Source of the DNA: Streptomyces tuirus
Lineage (GTDB): Bacteria; Actinomycetota; Actinomycetes; Streptomycetales; Streptomycetaceae
DNA: 64,000 nt
Assembly: GCF_014701095.1 (NCBI RefSeq)
Contig: NZ_AP023439.1
Location: 5,072,001-5,136,000, forward strand
Reading direction: 5' to 3'
Shown here: one piece after another, positions 40,659-48,057 of the stretch
Layout of the letters: every line of letters begins with the position of its first letter
Position numbering within the stretch: the first letter of the stretch is position 1
Notes under the pieces: generated by a model
What the model was told of the DNA's origin: nothing
What the model saw: the letters and a program-made list of their open reading frames with translations, nothing else
Databases searched by the model: none
Made by a program: the position numbers and the translations under genes

Positions 40659-41828
40659 ATGGGTGAGTCCCTCACGGAGTTCAGGACGGAGACGACGCTG
40701 CCCGCACCCTGCGGGCAGCACGGCACCGAGCCCGGGCCGGCGGCCGGAGCACCGGAAAGGCGGGGGCACATCGGGACGCAGCGGGACGGCGGGGCTGCAC
40801 CGGCCGAAGGGCACGAGGCGGTCGTCCTGCTGGAGCGGGCCCGGGCGGAGGTCGATCCGGTGCTGCGAGTCGCCCTCGGCTCGCTGCCCGGCCCGATGCG
40901 CCGGATCGCGCGCTACCACTTCGGCTGGGAGCAGTCCGACGACAGCCCGGCGGAGGGCGGCTCCGGCAAGGCGATCCGGCCCGCGCTGGTCTTGGCCGCG
41001 GCGGCCGCCCTCGGCGGGCCCGAGGCGCGGGCCGGGGCGGCCCGGGCCGCCGCCGCGGTGGAACTGGTCCACAACTTCACACTGCTGCACGAGGACGTGA
41101 TGGACCGGGACACCACCCGCCGCCACCGCCCCACCGCGAGGACCGTGTTCGGCGACGCCGACGCCGTCCTCGCCGGGGACGCCCTCCAGGCGCTGGCCCT
41201 GCGGCTGCTCGCCCAGGACCCCCACCCGGCGTCCCCGGCCGCCGCCGCCCGGCTCGCGGACTGCGTCATCGAACTGTGCGCGGGGCAGCACGCGGACACG
41301 GCCCTGGAGCGGTGCGCCCCCGCGGAGGTCACGCTCGACAGGGTGCTCGCCATGGCGGAGGCCAAGACGGGCGCCCTGCTCGGCAGCGCCTGCGCGATCG
41401 GCGGGCTGTACGCGGGCGCCTCGGACGAGGAAGTGGCGGCGCTGGACGCGTTCGGCCGGGAAGCCGGGCTCGCCTTCCAGCTCATCGACGACGTCATCGG
41501 CATATGGGGTGACCCGGGCGGCACGGGCAAGCCCGTCGGTGCCGACCTGGCCGCCCGGAAGAAGGCATTGCCGGTGGTGGCGGCCTTCGCCTCCGGCACA
41601 CCGGCGGCCGCTGAGCTCGCCGGGCTGTACGCACGACCCGGCGAGCAGGAGGACCTGGAGCACATCGCCCTGACCGTGGAGCGCGCGGGCGGCCGCGACT
41701 GGGCGCAGGGCCAGGCGGCCGACCGGATGGCCCGGGCGATGCAGCAGCTGGCCCGAGCGGTGCCGGACCCGGAGGCGGCGGGCGGCCTGCTGGCGCTCGC
41801 CGAGTTCGTGACACGGCGGACCGGTTGA
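40659..41828 (+). CDS. polyprenyl diphosphate synthase, probable encapsulin cargo
   Basis: A 389-residue trans-isoprenyl diphosphate synthase. Residues 1-50 are Gly/Pro/Ala-rich and probably disordered, resembling cargo-loading extensions of family 2 encapsulin enzymes. The catalytic part has GKAIRP (103-108), a first acidic motif EDVMD at 145-149 (Glu where most members have Asp), and a second motif DDVIGIWGD at 277-285. It should condense allylic diphosphates with isopentenyl diphosphate, giving geranylgeranyl-size or other products. The adjacent shell gene suggests that it works inside the nanocompartment. Confidence 0.87.
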   Translation: MGESLTEFRTETTLPAPCGQHGTEPGPAAGAPERRGHIGTQRDGGAAPAEGHEAVVLLERARAEVDPVLRVALGSLPGPMRRIARYHFGWEQSDDSPAEGGSGKAIRPALVLAAAAALGGPEARAGAARAAAAVELVHNFTLLHEDVMDRDTTRRHRPTARTVFGDADAVLAGDALQALALRLLAQDPHPASPAAAARLADCVIELCAGQHADTALERCAPAEVTLDRVLAMAEAKTGALLGSACAIGGLYAGASDEEVAALDAFGREAGLAFQLIDDVIGIWGDPGGTGKPVGADLAARKKALPVVAAFASGTPAAAELAGLYARPGEQEDLEHIALTVERAGGRDWAQGQAADRMARAMQQLARAVPDPEAAGGLLALAEFVTRRTG

Positions 41829-42169
41829 CGGCCGGGGGCGCCGGTCGGCCGGCAGCAGTCGACGACCGGCCGTGGCAGGCCGCTGATCGCCGGCCTTTGT
41901 GACGACCTTCGGGTGACCGAAGGGCAAGACCACGGAGCGTCGGGGCCGTGCGGCTCCTGACCCCGCACGGCTACCGGCCTCCGGTCGGCGGGTCCCGCAC
42001 TGCCCCACGGTGTGCGGGGCCCGCCCCCTTCCCCGACCACCCACCCGTACAGATCCGTCGAGTTTGCGCACACGTTCCACTGAATCCCGCCAAGATCTCG
42101 CTCGTATCCCTTCATGGGGAGAGGCGCCCCTACGATCAACGCCCGTCGGGTCGAGCGAAGGGGCGGGAC
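41829..42169. other. 341-bp intergenic region with two hairpins
   Basis: CCTTCGG and CCGAAGG around a GTGA loop form one stem near 41907-41924, and GCCGTGCGG with CCGCACGGC (41945-41971) forms a second, 9-bp stem. These probably terminate the prenyl synthase transcript. The remainder likely holds the GNAT promoter. No gene is seen. Confidence 0.5.
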
Positions 42170-42790
42170 ATGGGTGTGGCCATCCGGACGGCGGGCGAAG
42201 GAGACAGGGAGCTGATCGTCCGGCTTCTGGACGAGGCGTTCCAGGACGACCCCGTGAGCGGCTGGGTCTTCCCGGGCGCGGCGGATCGCCCTGCCAAGCA
42301 CCCCGCGCTCATGGCCGCCTTCACCGACATCGTGCTCGCGGCCGGCCGCATCGACGTCACGGAAGACGGCTCGGCCTGCGCCCTGTGGCTTTCCGTGCCC
42401 GCCGACGAGGGCCACGGCGAAGGCGACGCCGGGGACGACGAAGGTCCAGCCCAGGTACGCGAGGCCGTCGACCCGGACAACGAGCGCATCGAGGCGATCG
42501 GCCGGCTGACGGCCGCCGTCCACCCCGCCGGGCGGGCCCATGAGTACCTGTGGATGATCGGTGTGGCACCCGGCCGCCAGGGCGAGGGGCTCGGTACCGC
42601 GCTCATCGAGGCCGTCCTCGACCGGTGCGACCGCGAGGGGCTGCCCGCCTACCTGGAGGCCAGCAGCGCCCGCAGCCGCACGCTGTACGAGCGCCTCGGC
42701 TTCGAGCTCGTCGGATCGGTCCTCGACCTGCCGGACGGCCCGGCGATGTGGCCCCTGTGGCGCGAGCCCAGGCCGCACCGGTCCGCTTAG
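42170..42790 (+). CDS. GNAT-family N-acetyltransferase
   Basis: A 206-residue protein with the acetyl-CoA-binding motif GVAPGRQGEGLGTAL near residues 130-144, followed by the typical C-terminal YERLGFELVG. It transfers an acetyl group to an amine of unknown identity. An acidic low-complexity insert (GHGEGDAGDDEGPAQ) lies mid-protein. The ATG at 42170 follows GAAGGGGCGGG; upstream in-frame codons lie in non-coding-looking DNA. Confidence 0.85.
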   Translation: MGVAIRTAGEGDRELIVRLLDEAFQDDPVSGWVFPGAADRPAKHPALMAAFTDIVLAAGRIDVTEDGSACALWLSVPADEGHGEGDAGDDEGPAQVREAVDPDNERIEAIGRLTAAVHPAGRAHEYLWMIGVAPGRQGEGLGTALIEAVLDRCDREGLPAYLEASSARSRTLYERLGFELVGSVLDLPDGPAMWPLWREPRPHRSA

Positions 42791-42802
42791 GCCGGGTGGC
42801 TT

Positions 42803-42983
42803 TCAGACGTAGCTCCGATGAGGGCCAGACAGCCGGGGCGGTCGCGGGTCGCCGGCCACGAGGTCGTGCATGAAGGGCGTGACCAGCGTGTGGTCCGTCG
42901 CCCTGGTCATCAGGTCGGCGACCACGTCGGGGTCAGGCACCTGCGTCGACGAGCGCGGCCCGGCGCCCGGGGTTGCCGACCAT
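42803..42983 (-). pseudogene. possible remnant of a TetR-type regulator gene
   Basis: From an ATG at 42983 the minus strand reads MVGNPGRRAALVDAGA and then stops. This resembles the first ~15 residues of TetR-family repressors. Downstream to 42803 another frame encodes about 40 residues (ADLMTRATDHTLVTPFMHDL) that look like protein but lack a start. The simplest reading is an internal deletion with frameshift. It faces the reductase gene across an intact inverted repeat. Confidence 0.35.
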
Positions 42984-43001
42984 GCGGAATCCCTTCTCCT
43001 A

Positions 43002-43019
43002 CTTGCGGCGATTCGCAAG
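43002..43019. promoter_or_regulatory. 18-bp inverted repeat upstream of the DHFR-like gene
   Basis: CTTGCG-GCGATT-CGCAAG has perfect 6-bp arms. It lies 19 bases from the remnant regulator's ATG and 75 bases before the reductase start, a natural operator position. Confidence 0.6.
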
Positions 43020-43093
43020 GAACCCTTGAAACCACTACAGAGGAAGTACTACGAATGAAGTTATTGCGGTGACGCCTACGAAAAGAGACCGGC

Positions 43094-43678
43094 TTGCGAA
43101 AGCTCACGTACTACATCGCCTGCTCCATCGACGGCTTCATCGGTGACCCGAGCGGCGACGGAACGGCGATGATCCGCTTCGTCGACGAGGAGTTCCTCGA
43201 CTACTTCCGCGAGGAGTATCCCGAGGCCGTGCCCACCCATGGCCGCCGTGCCCTGGGCATGGACGACCTGCCGAACAAGCGGTTCGACACGATCATCCAG
43301 GGGCGGGGCAGCTACGACCTCGCCCTGAAGGAGGGCATCACCAGCCCCTACGCCCACCTGCGCGAATACGTCGCCTCCAGCACCCTGACGGAGTCGCCCG
43401 ACCCGAACGTCGAGATCATCGCGGACGACCTGGTCGGCAAGGTCCGCGAACTGAAGGCGGAGGACAGCGAGTTCGGCATCTACCTGTGCGGCGGCGCGAC
43501 GGTCGCCGGCGAACTGCTCGACGAGGTCGACGAACTCGTCATCAAGACCTACCCCATGGTGTACGGCGCGGGCATGCCGATGTTCGGCTCCGGGGTCGCG
43601 ATCTCGGACTTCACCCTGGAGTCGGTGCGCACGTTCGGCAACGGCGCGGTGGTGCGCACGTACAGCAGGAAGCGCTGA
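43094..43678 (+). CDS. dihydrofolate reductase-family protein (RibD C-terminal-like)
   Basis: A 194-residue NADPH-binding reductase-fold protein (KLTYYIACSIDGFIGDPSGD at the N terminus; IYLCGGATVAGELLDEVDEL later). Members of this group are often general oxidoreductases and not true folate enzymes. The start is TTG at 43094 with AAAAGAG upstream; no in-frame ATG or GTG lies closer to the conserved N terminus. An inverted repeat and a decayed TetR-like gene upstream suggest that it was once locally repressed. Confidence 0.83.
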   Translation: MRKLTYYIACSIDGFIGDPSGDGTAMIRFVDEEFLDYFREEYPEAVPTHGRRALGMDDLPNKRFDTIIQGRGSYDLALKEGITSPYAHLREYVASSTLTESPDPNVEIIADDLVGKVRELKAEDSEFGIYLCGGATVAGELLDEVDELVIKTYPMVYGAGMPMFGSGVAISDFTLESVRTFGNGAVVRTYSRKR

Positions 43679-43704
43679 GCCTCCGACCGGCCTACTCTGA
43701 GGTC

Positions 43705-44076
43705 ATGGGCAGCGAACGACACGTCTGTCCGGCCTGCGGACAGCCAGTGGAAACAGTCGTCCGGCGTCACAAGACGCTGGGCACCTGGGTCCCGCTCTGG
43801 GTGGCGGGCCCGTGCCGCAACCCCGAGTGCGGGGCCTACGACGCGGAAGGCGCCGCCGGTGGTGACACCGGCCACGGCGACAGCCGTGAGGGCGACCAGG
43901 GCACCCGGCCACCGGAAGGCACCCGGCCACCGGAAGGCACCCGGCCACCGGAAGGCACCCGGCCCCCAGAAGGCGACCTGCCCCCGGAAGGCGGCCGGCC
44001 CGCCGGGGACACCGCCCCGCCTGCCACGAGCCCGCCCGAACCGGCCCCGGGAGAAACCGCCGCGGAAAAGTCCTGA
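43705..44076 (+). CDS. small zinc-ribbon protein with Pro-rich repeat tail
   Basis: A 123-residue protein. The N terminus has CPAC (residues 8-11) and CRNPEC (37-42), enough for one zinc ribbon. The C-terminal ~70 residues are low complexity and include tandem GTRPPE units encoded by an 18-base minisatellite. Repeat number probably varies between strains. No function can be assigned; it may be a small adaptor. Confidence 0.6.
   Translation: MGSERHVCPACGQPVETVVRRHKTLGTWVPLWVAGPCRNPECGAYDAEGAAGGDTGHGDSREGDQGTRPPEGTRPPEGTRPPEGTRPPEGDLPPEGGRPAGDTAPPATSPPEPAPGETAAEKS
43900..43989 (+). repeat. 18-bp tandem repeat encoding GTRPPE, five units
   Basis: GGCACCCGGCCACCGGAA is repeated exactly at 43900, 43918 and 43936, with a 4th copy at 43954 carrying two changes and a 5th, more diverged, at 43972. 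All units keep the reading frame. Confidence 0.9.
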
Positions 44077-44122
44077 GCCCGTGTCGAGAAGCGCGGCCCG
44101 GCTCCGACGTCCCTTGTGAAGA

Positions 44123-44140
44123 ACCGCCCACCGGGGCGGT
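44123..44140 (+). terminator. hairpin after the zinc-ribbon gene
   Basis: ACCGCCC and GGGCGGT form a perfect 7-bp stem with an ACCG loop, 46 bases after the stop and just before the YciI ribosome-binding site. Confidence 0.5.
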
Positions 44141-44161
44141 GAGAGCCGAAGGAGCGGACTG

Positions 44162-44575
44162 ATGAAGTACCTGGTCATGGTGCAGGGCACACAGGCGGAC
44201 TACGACGCCATGCGCGGCAAGGCGTCCCCGGACTCCCCGGCCTGGAGCGAGGAGGAGCTGCAGACCATGTTCGCCTACATGGGTGCCATCAACGACGACC
44301 TGGCCGAGAGCGGCGAGCTCGTCGACGGGCAGGGCCTGGCCGAGCCGGCACAGACCCGGCACGTCACCCTCGGTGACGACGGCAAGGCCGTGATCACCGA
44401 CGGGCCGTACGGCGAGACCAAGGAGCTGCTGGCCGGCTACTGGGTCCTGGAGTGCGAGAGTCTGGAGCGGGTCACGGAGATCGCCGACCGCGTCGCCCGC
44501 TGCCCCCAGCCGGCCGGCGCGCCCGACTACCCGGTCGTGATCCGCCCGATCATGGACGGTTCCGGGGACATCTGA
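44162..44575 (+). CDS. YciI/DGPF-family protein linked to an ECF42 sigma factor
   Basis: A 137-residue single-domain YCII protein with MKYLVMVQG at the start and the TDGPYGETKELLAGYWVLE segment that defines the DGPF subgroup. DGPF proteins are genetically linked to ECF42 sigma factors and are their typical regulon members, but their biochemical role is unclear. The sigma factor gene follows 29 bases later. Confidence 0.87.
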   Translation: MKYLVMVQGTQADYDAMRGKASPDSPAWSEEELQTMFAYMGAINDDLAESGELVDGQGLAEPAQTRHVTLGDDGKAVITDGPYGETKELLAGYWVLECESLERVTEIADRVARCPQPAGAPDYPVVIRPIMDGSGDI

Positions 44576-44604
44576 CCGACCGCCCGGCGCCGACGGACAC
44601 GCTG

Positions 44605-45825
44605 GTGAGAAGCACACCCGAGATCGAGGACCTGCTGCGCGCCGACGCGCCGCAGGTCCTCGGTGCGCTGGTCAGACGGTACGGACACTTCGACGCCGCC
44701 GAGGACGCCGTACAGGAGGCGCTGCTCGCGGCCGCCGGGCAGTGGCCCGACGAGGGCGTGCCCGGCAATCCGCGCGGCTGGCTGATCAAGGTCGCCTCGC
44801 GGCGGCTCACCGACACCCTGCGCAGCGATCAGGCCCGGCGGCAGCGCGAGGAGCGGGCGGCCGCGCTCGCGCCCCGCGACGCCTTCACGGCGCCGCCGCC
44901 GGGGGAGCGGGCGCCCCGCGACGACGACACGCTCTCGCTGCTGTTCCTGTGCTGCCACCCGGATCTGTCGCCGCCCGCGCAGATCGCGCTCACGCTGCGC
45001 GCCGTGGGCGGTCTGACCACGGCGGAGATCGCCCGGGCGTACCTCGTCCCGGAGGCGACCATGGCGCAGCGCGTCAGCCGCGCCAAGCAGAAGGTGCGGG
45101 GTGTGCGCTTCGGCCGCCCGGACCGCTGGGAACAACGGCTGCCGTCCGTCCTGCAGACCCTCTACCTGATCTTCAACGAGGGCTACACGGCCACTTCCGG
45201 CGCCGCCCTGCAGCGCCGTGATCTCGCGGGCGAGGCCGTGCGGCTGACCCGTACCGTCCACCGGCTGCTGCCCGGCGACTGCGAGGTGACCGGCCTGCTC
45301 GCGCTGATGCTGCTCACCGACGCCCGGCGCGAGGCGCGCAGCGGCCCGCACGGCGAGCTGATCCCTCTCGACGAACAGGACCGCGACCGCTGGGACCGCG
45401 CCGCGATCGACGAGGGCGTCGCGCTCATCACCGCGGCCCTGTCCCGGGGCCGCCCGGGGCCGTTCCAACTGAGGGCCGCGATCGCCGCCGTGCACGACGA
45501 GGCAAGCTCACCCGAGGCGACCGACTGGGCCGAGATCCTCGGCCTGTACGACGTCCTCGTCGGCCTGGTCCCCGGCCCGGTCGAGCGCCTGAACCGCGCG
45601 GTCGCCGTCGCCATGGTCCACGGCCCGCGCGCGGGCCTGACCGAAGTGGATTCCCTGGCCGATGAGTTGAAGGGCCACCGGCTGGACGCCGTACGAGGTC
45701 ATCTCCTGGAGCGCGCGGGCGAGCCCGAAGCCGCCCGGGCCGCCTACGAGTCGGCGGCCGCACAGACCCTCAGCCTGCCCGAGCAGCGCTATCTCCGGGC
45801 CCGGGCGGCGCGGTTGGGCGACTAA
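44605..45825 (+). CDS. ECF42-group sigma factor with C-terminal TPR-like extension
   Basis: A ~406-residue ECF sigma factor. Regions 2 and 4 occupy the first ~170 residues (FDAAEDAVQEALLAA; GLTTAEIARAYLVPEATMAQRVSRAKQ). The remaining ~230 residues form the helical TPR-like extension typical of ECF42 (YLIFNEGYTATSG, ERLNRAVAVAMVHGP), which is needed for activity in the S. venezuelae example. No anti-sigma gene is present, as is normal for this group. The start is taken as GTG 44605. It is co-directional with the YciI gene. Confidence 0.88.
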   Translation: MRSTPEIEDLLRADAPQVLGALVRRYGHFDAAEDAVQEALLAAAGQWPDEGVPGNPRGWLIKVASRRLTDTLRSDQARRQREERAAALAPRDAFTAPPPGERAPRDDDTLSLLFLCCHPDLSPPAQIALTLRAVGGLTTAEIARAYLVPEATMAQRVSRAKQKVRGVRFGRPDRWEQRLPSVLQTLYLIFNEGYTATSGAALQRRDLAGEAVRLTRTVHRLLPGDCEVTGLLALMLLTDARREARSGPHGELIPLDEQDRDRWDRAAIDEGVALITAALSRGRPGPFQLRAAIAAVHDEASSPEATDWAEILGLYDVLVGLVPGPVERLNRAVAVAMVHGPRAGLTEVDSLADELKGHRLDAVRGHLLERAGEPEAARAAYESAAAQTLSLPEQRYLRARAARLGD

Positions 45826-45835
45826 CGTGTACGGC

Positions 45836-46051
45836 ATGGATATACCGGGGGAGCGGCGCCGCACCGTACGGCGCCTGGTGGTGATGGTGTGGGCGCTGGT
45901 CGCGGTCGTGGCGGGCGGGCTGACGCTGTGGATGCAGGACTCGGCGGAACCACCGGGACCCTACGGCTGGGAGCGGACGGATCCCGGCGACGCACAGCAC
46001 CTGCCGCCCTGCCCGACGCCCGAGGCCTGCGCGTACGTCACCAGGCCCTAG
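45836..46051 (+). CDS. small single-span membrane protein
   Basis: A 71-residue product with one hydrophobic segment (about residues 13-32, VVMVWALVAVVAGGLTL) preceded by RRRTVRR, and a short extracytoplasmic-type tail with two cysteines (PPCPTPEAC). A GTG nine bases upstream is an alternative start. Its stop overlaps that of the convergent VOC gene by four bases. No function is recognised. Confidence 0.5.
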   Translation: MDIPGERRRTVRRLVVMVWALVAVVAGGLTLWMQDSAEPPGPYGWERTDPGDAQHLPPCPTPEACAYVTRP

Positions 46052-46781
46052 CCGCGCCGCCCGCCCGTCGCCGGGGCGCGGGTCGTCAGGCAGTACGTGC
46101 CGCCCGCCGGGTCGCGCATGGCCGTCCAGCCGGGGAAGGCGGCCACGAATGCGGCCCCGAACTCCTCGTGCCGGGCCCGGGTCGCCGGGACGTCCGCGCA
46201 GGCGAGGTCGAGGTGGGCGGAGGCCGGACGTTCCTCGTCGAGGCGTTGCAGGAGCAGACGGACCGGCAGGCCGGGCGGCGGCTCGACCACGTGGAACTCC
46301 GCACGGGAGCCCGGCCGCGACTCCCAGCCGTCGAGCAGCGTGCTCCAGAAGGCGACTTCCCCGTCGAAGGCAGAAGCCGGGACGTCCACGCACACCTGGT
46401 CGAGCCGGCTGCCCCGCACCACACCCGGCCGCGCCGACTGCCCGCGCCACGGGGCCGCGCAGAACAACTGCCGCCGGGCGAGCGCAGCACGACGAGTGAC
46501 CCCAGGTCGGCCACCACGCCCGCACCGAGCCGCACCGCCGTGGCGGCGAACTCCGGTACGTCGTCCACACAGAAGTCGAGGTGCGCACCCCCGGAAGACG
46601 GACCGACCGCCTGCACCTTCACGCACGCGTCGGCGCCGTCGGGCAGCAGGGTGACGAACTCGTCGTGTTCGCCGCGCAGTTCGGACAGACGTGTGTCCGT
46701 GACGGCCGTCCAGAAGTCGCAGGCGGCGCCGAAGGCCTCGCGCGGGCGGTCGATGAAGGCGTACGTCCAGCTGATCCTCAT
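46048..46781 (-). pseudogene. VOC (glyoxalase/bleomycin-resistance fold) protein, frameshifted
   Basis: From an ATG at 46781 the frame encodes a normal VOC start (MRISWTYAFIDRPREAFGAA, then HLDFCVDDVPEFAATAVRLG). At about 46470, after LRSPGG, the sequence continues as a convincing second VOC half only in another frame (QLFCAAPWRG, then VCVDVPASAFDGEVAFW and AHLDLACADVPATRARHEEF) to a stop at 46048. Adding one base to the second glycine codon restores a ~245-residue two-domain protein. Either a recent single-base deletion or a sequencing error. Confidence 0.75.
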
Positions 46782-46886
46782 GGGCGCGATCGTAGAGGGA
46801 CCGCCCCACCGCCACCTGCGTGAACCTCGACCTGCCCTCGCCGCACCGTTCCCCGCCGATCGCTCTGCGCTTGTTTGCATTCAGGA

Positions 46887-48041
46887 ATGGATCACATCAC
46901 GTTCCTCGTGGCGGCCGTCATCGTCACGGCGCTCGCCTTCGACTTCACCAACGGATTCCACGACACGGCGAACGCGATGGCCACATCCATCGCCACCGGC
47001 GCGCTCGCACCCCGTACAGCGGTCCTGATCAGCGGTGTCCTCAACGTCGTCGGTGCCTTCCTGTCCACGGAGGTCGCCAAGACCGTCTCGGGCGGCATCG
47101 TGGACGACACCCTCGTCTCCCCGGGCATGATCTTCGCGGGACTGGTCGGCGCGATTCTGTGGAATCTGCTGACCTGGCTGATCGGCCTGCCCTCGAGCTC
47201 CTCGCACGCCCTGTTCGGCGGTCTGATCGGGGCCGTGTGGGTCGGAGCGGGCAGCCAGGGCGTCAACGTCGAGAAGGTCGTGGAGAAGGTGCTGGTGCCC
47301 GCGGTGGCCTCGCCGATCGTGGCCGGTGTCGCCGCGCTGCTCGCCACCCACCTCGCCTACCGGCTCACCGACCGGGCCCGGGGGGACTCCGTCACCAAGG
47401 GGTTCCGCATCGGCCAGATCGCCTCCGCCTCGCTGGTCTCCCTCGCCCACGGCACGAACGACGCGCAGAAAACCATGGGTGTCATCACCCTCACCCTGAT
47501 CTCGGCGGGTGCGCTCGGCCACCACGCCGGCCCGCCGCTGTGGGTCATCGCGTCCGCGGCCCTCGCCATCGGCCTGGGCACCTACCTGGGCGGCTGGCGG
47601 ATCATCCGCACCATGGGCAAGGGCCTCACCGAGATCCAGTCGCCGCAGGGCTTCGCCGCCGAGACCGCCTCCACGACCGTCATCCTGACCTCCGCCCACC
47701 TCGGCTTCGCCCTGTCCACCACCCAGGTGGCCTCGGGCAGCATCCTCGGCGCGGGGCTCGGCCGCCGGCTCGCGGAGGTCCGCTGGGGCGTCGCCGTCCG
47801 GATGGCGGTCGCCTGGACGGTCACCCTGCCCGCCGCGGCGCTGGTCGGGGGTCTGGCCGCCGCCGTCGTGCAGAACGGCGGGGACCTTGGCACGGCGGTC
47901 GTCGCGCTGGTCGGCGTGGCCCTCGCGGCGGGCATCGTGGTCCTCTCGCGCCGCAACCCGGTGCACGCGCGCAACGTCAACGACGCGCACGAGGCCGGCA
48001 TCACCGCCGAGCGGCCGGCCAAGGTCGGCACGGCCGCGTGA
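46887..48041 (+). CDS. inorganic phosphate transporter, PiT family
   Basis: A 384-residue PiT permease with two homologous halves carrying the family signatures FDFTNGFHDTANAMAT near the N terminus and LAHGTNDAQKTMGVI in the second half. It imports metal-phosphate with protons at low affinity. The ATG at 46887 is the conventional start for this family; a TTG at 46875 is an alternative. A small membrane-protein gene follows by 16 bases. No PhoU-like gene is adjacent. Confidence 0.92.
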   Translation: MDHITFLVAAVIVTALAFDFTNGFHDTANAMATSIATGALAPRTAVLISGVLNVVGAFLSTEVAKTVSGGIVDDTLVSPGMIFAGLVGAILWNLLTWLIGLPSSSSHALFGGLIGAVWVGAGSQGVNVEKVVEKVLVPAVASPIVAGVAALLATHLAYRLTDRARGDSVTKGFRIGQIASASLVSLAHGTNDAQKTMGVITLTLISAGALGHHAGPPLWVIASAALAIGLGTYLGGWRIIRTMGKGLTEIQSPQGFAAETASTTVILTSAHLGFALSTTQVASGSILGAGLGRRLAEVRWGVAVRMAVAWTVTLPAAALVGGLAAAVVQNGGDLGTAVVALVGVALAAGIVVLSRRNPVHARNVNDAHEAGITAERPAKVGTAA

Positions 48042-48057
48042 ACGCCGGGAGCAGGAC

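Noticed and set aside
39117..42080. A ~980-codon minus-strand open frame antisense to the encapsulin and prenyl synthase genes
   Set aside because: High-GC codon bias on the plus strand keeps the antisense frame open. It has no motif, no ribosome site, and low-complexity composition.
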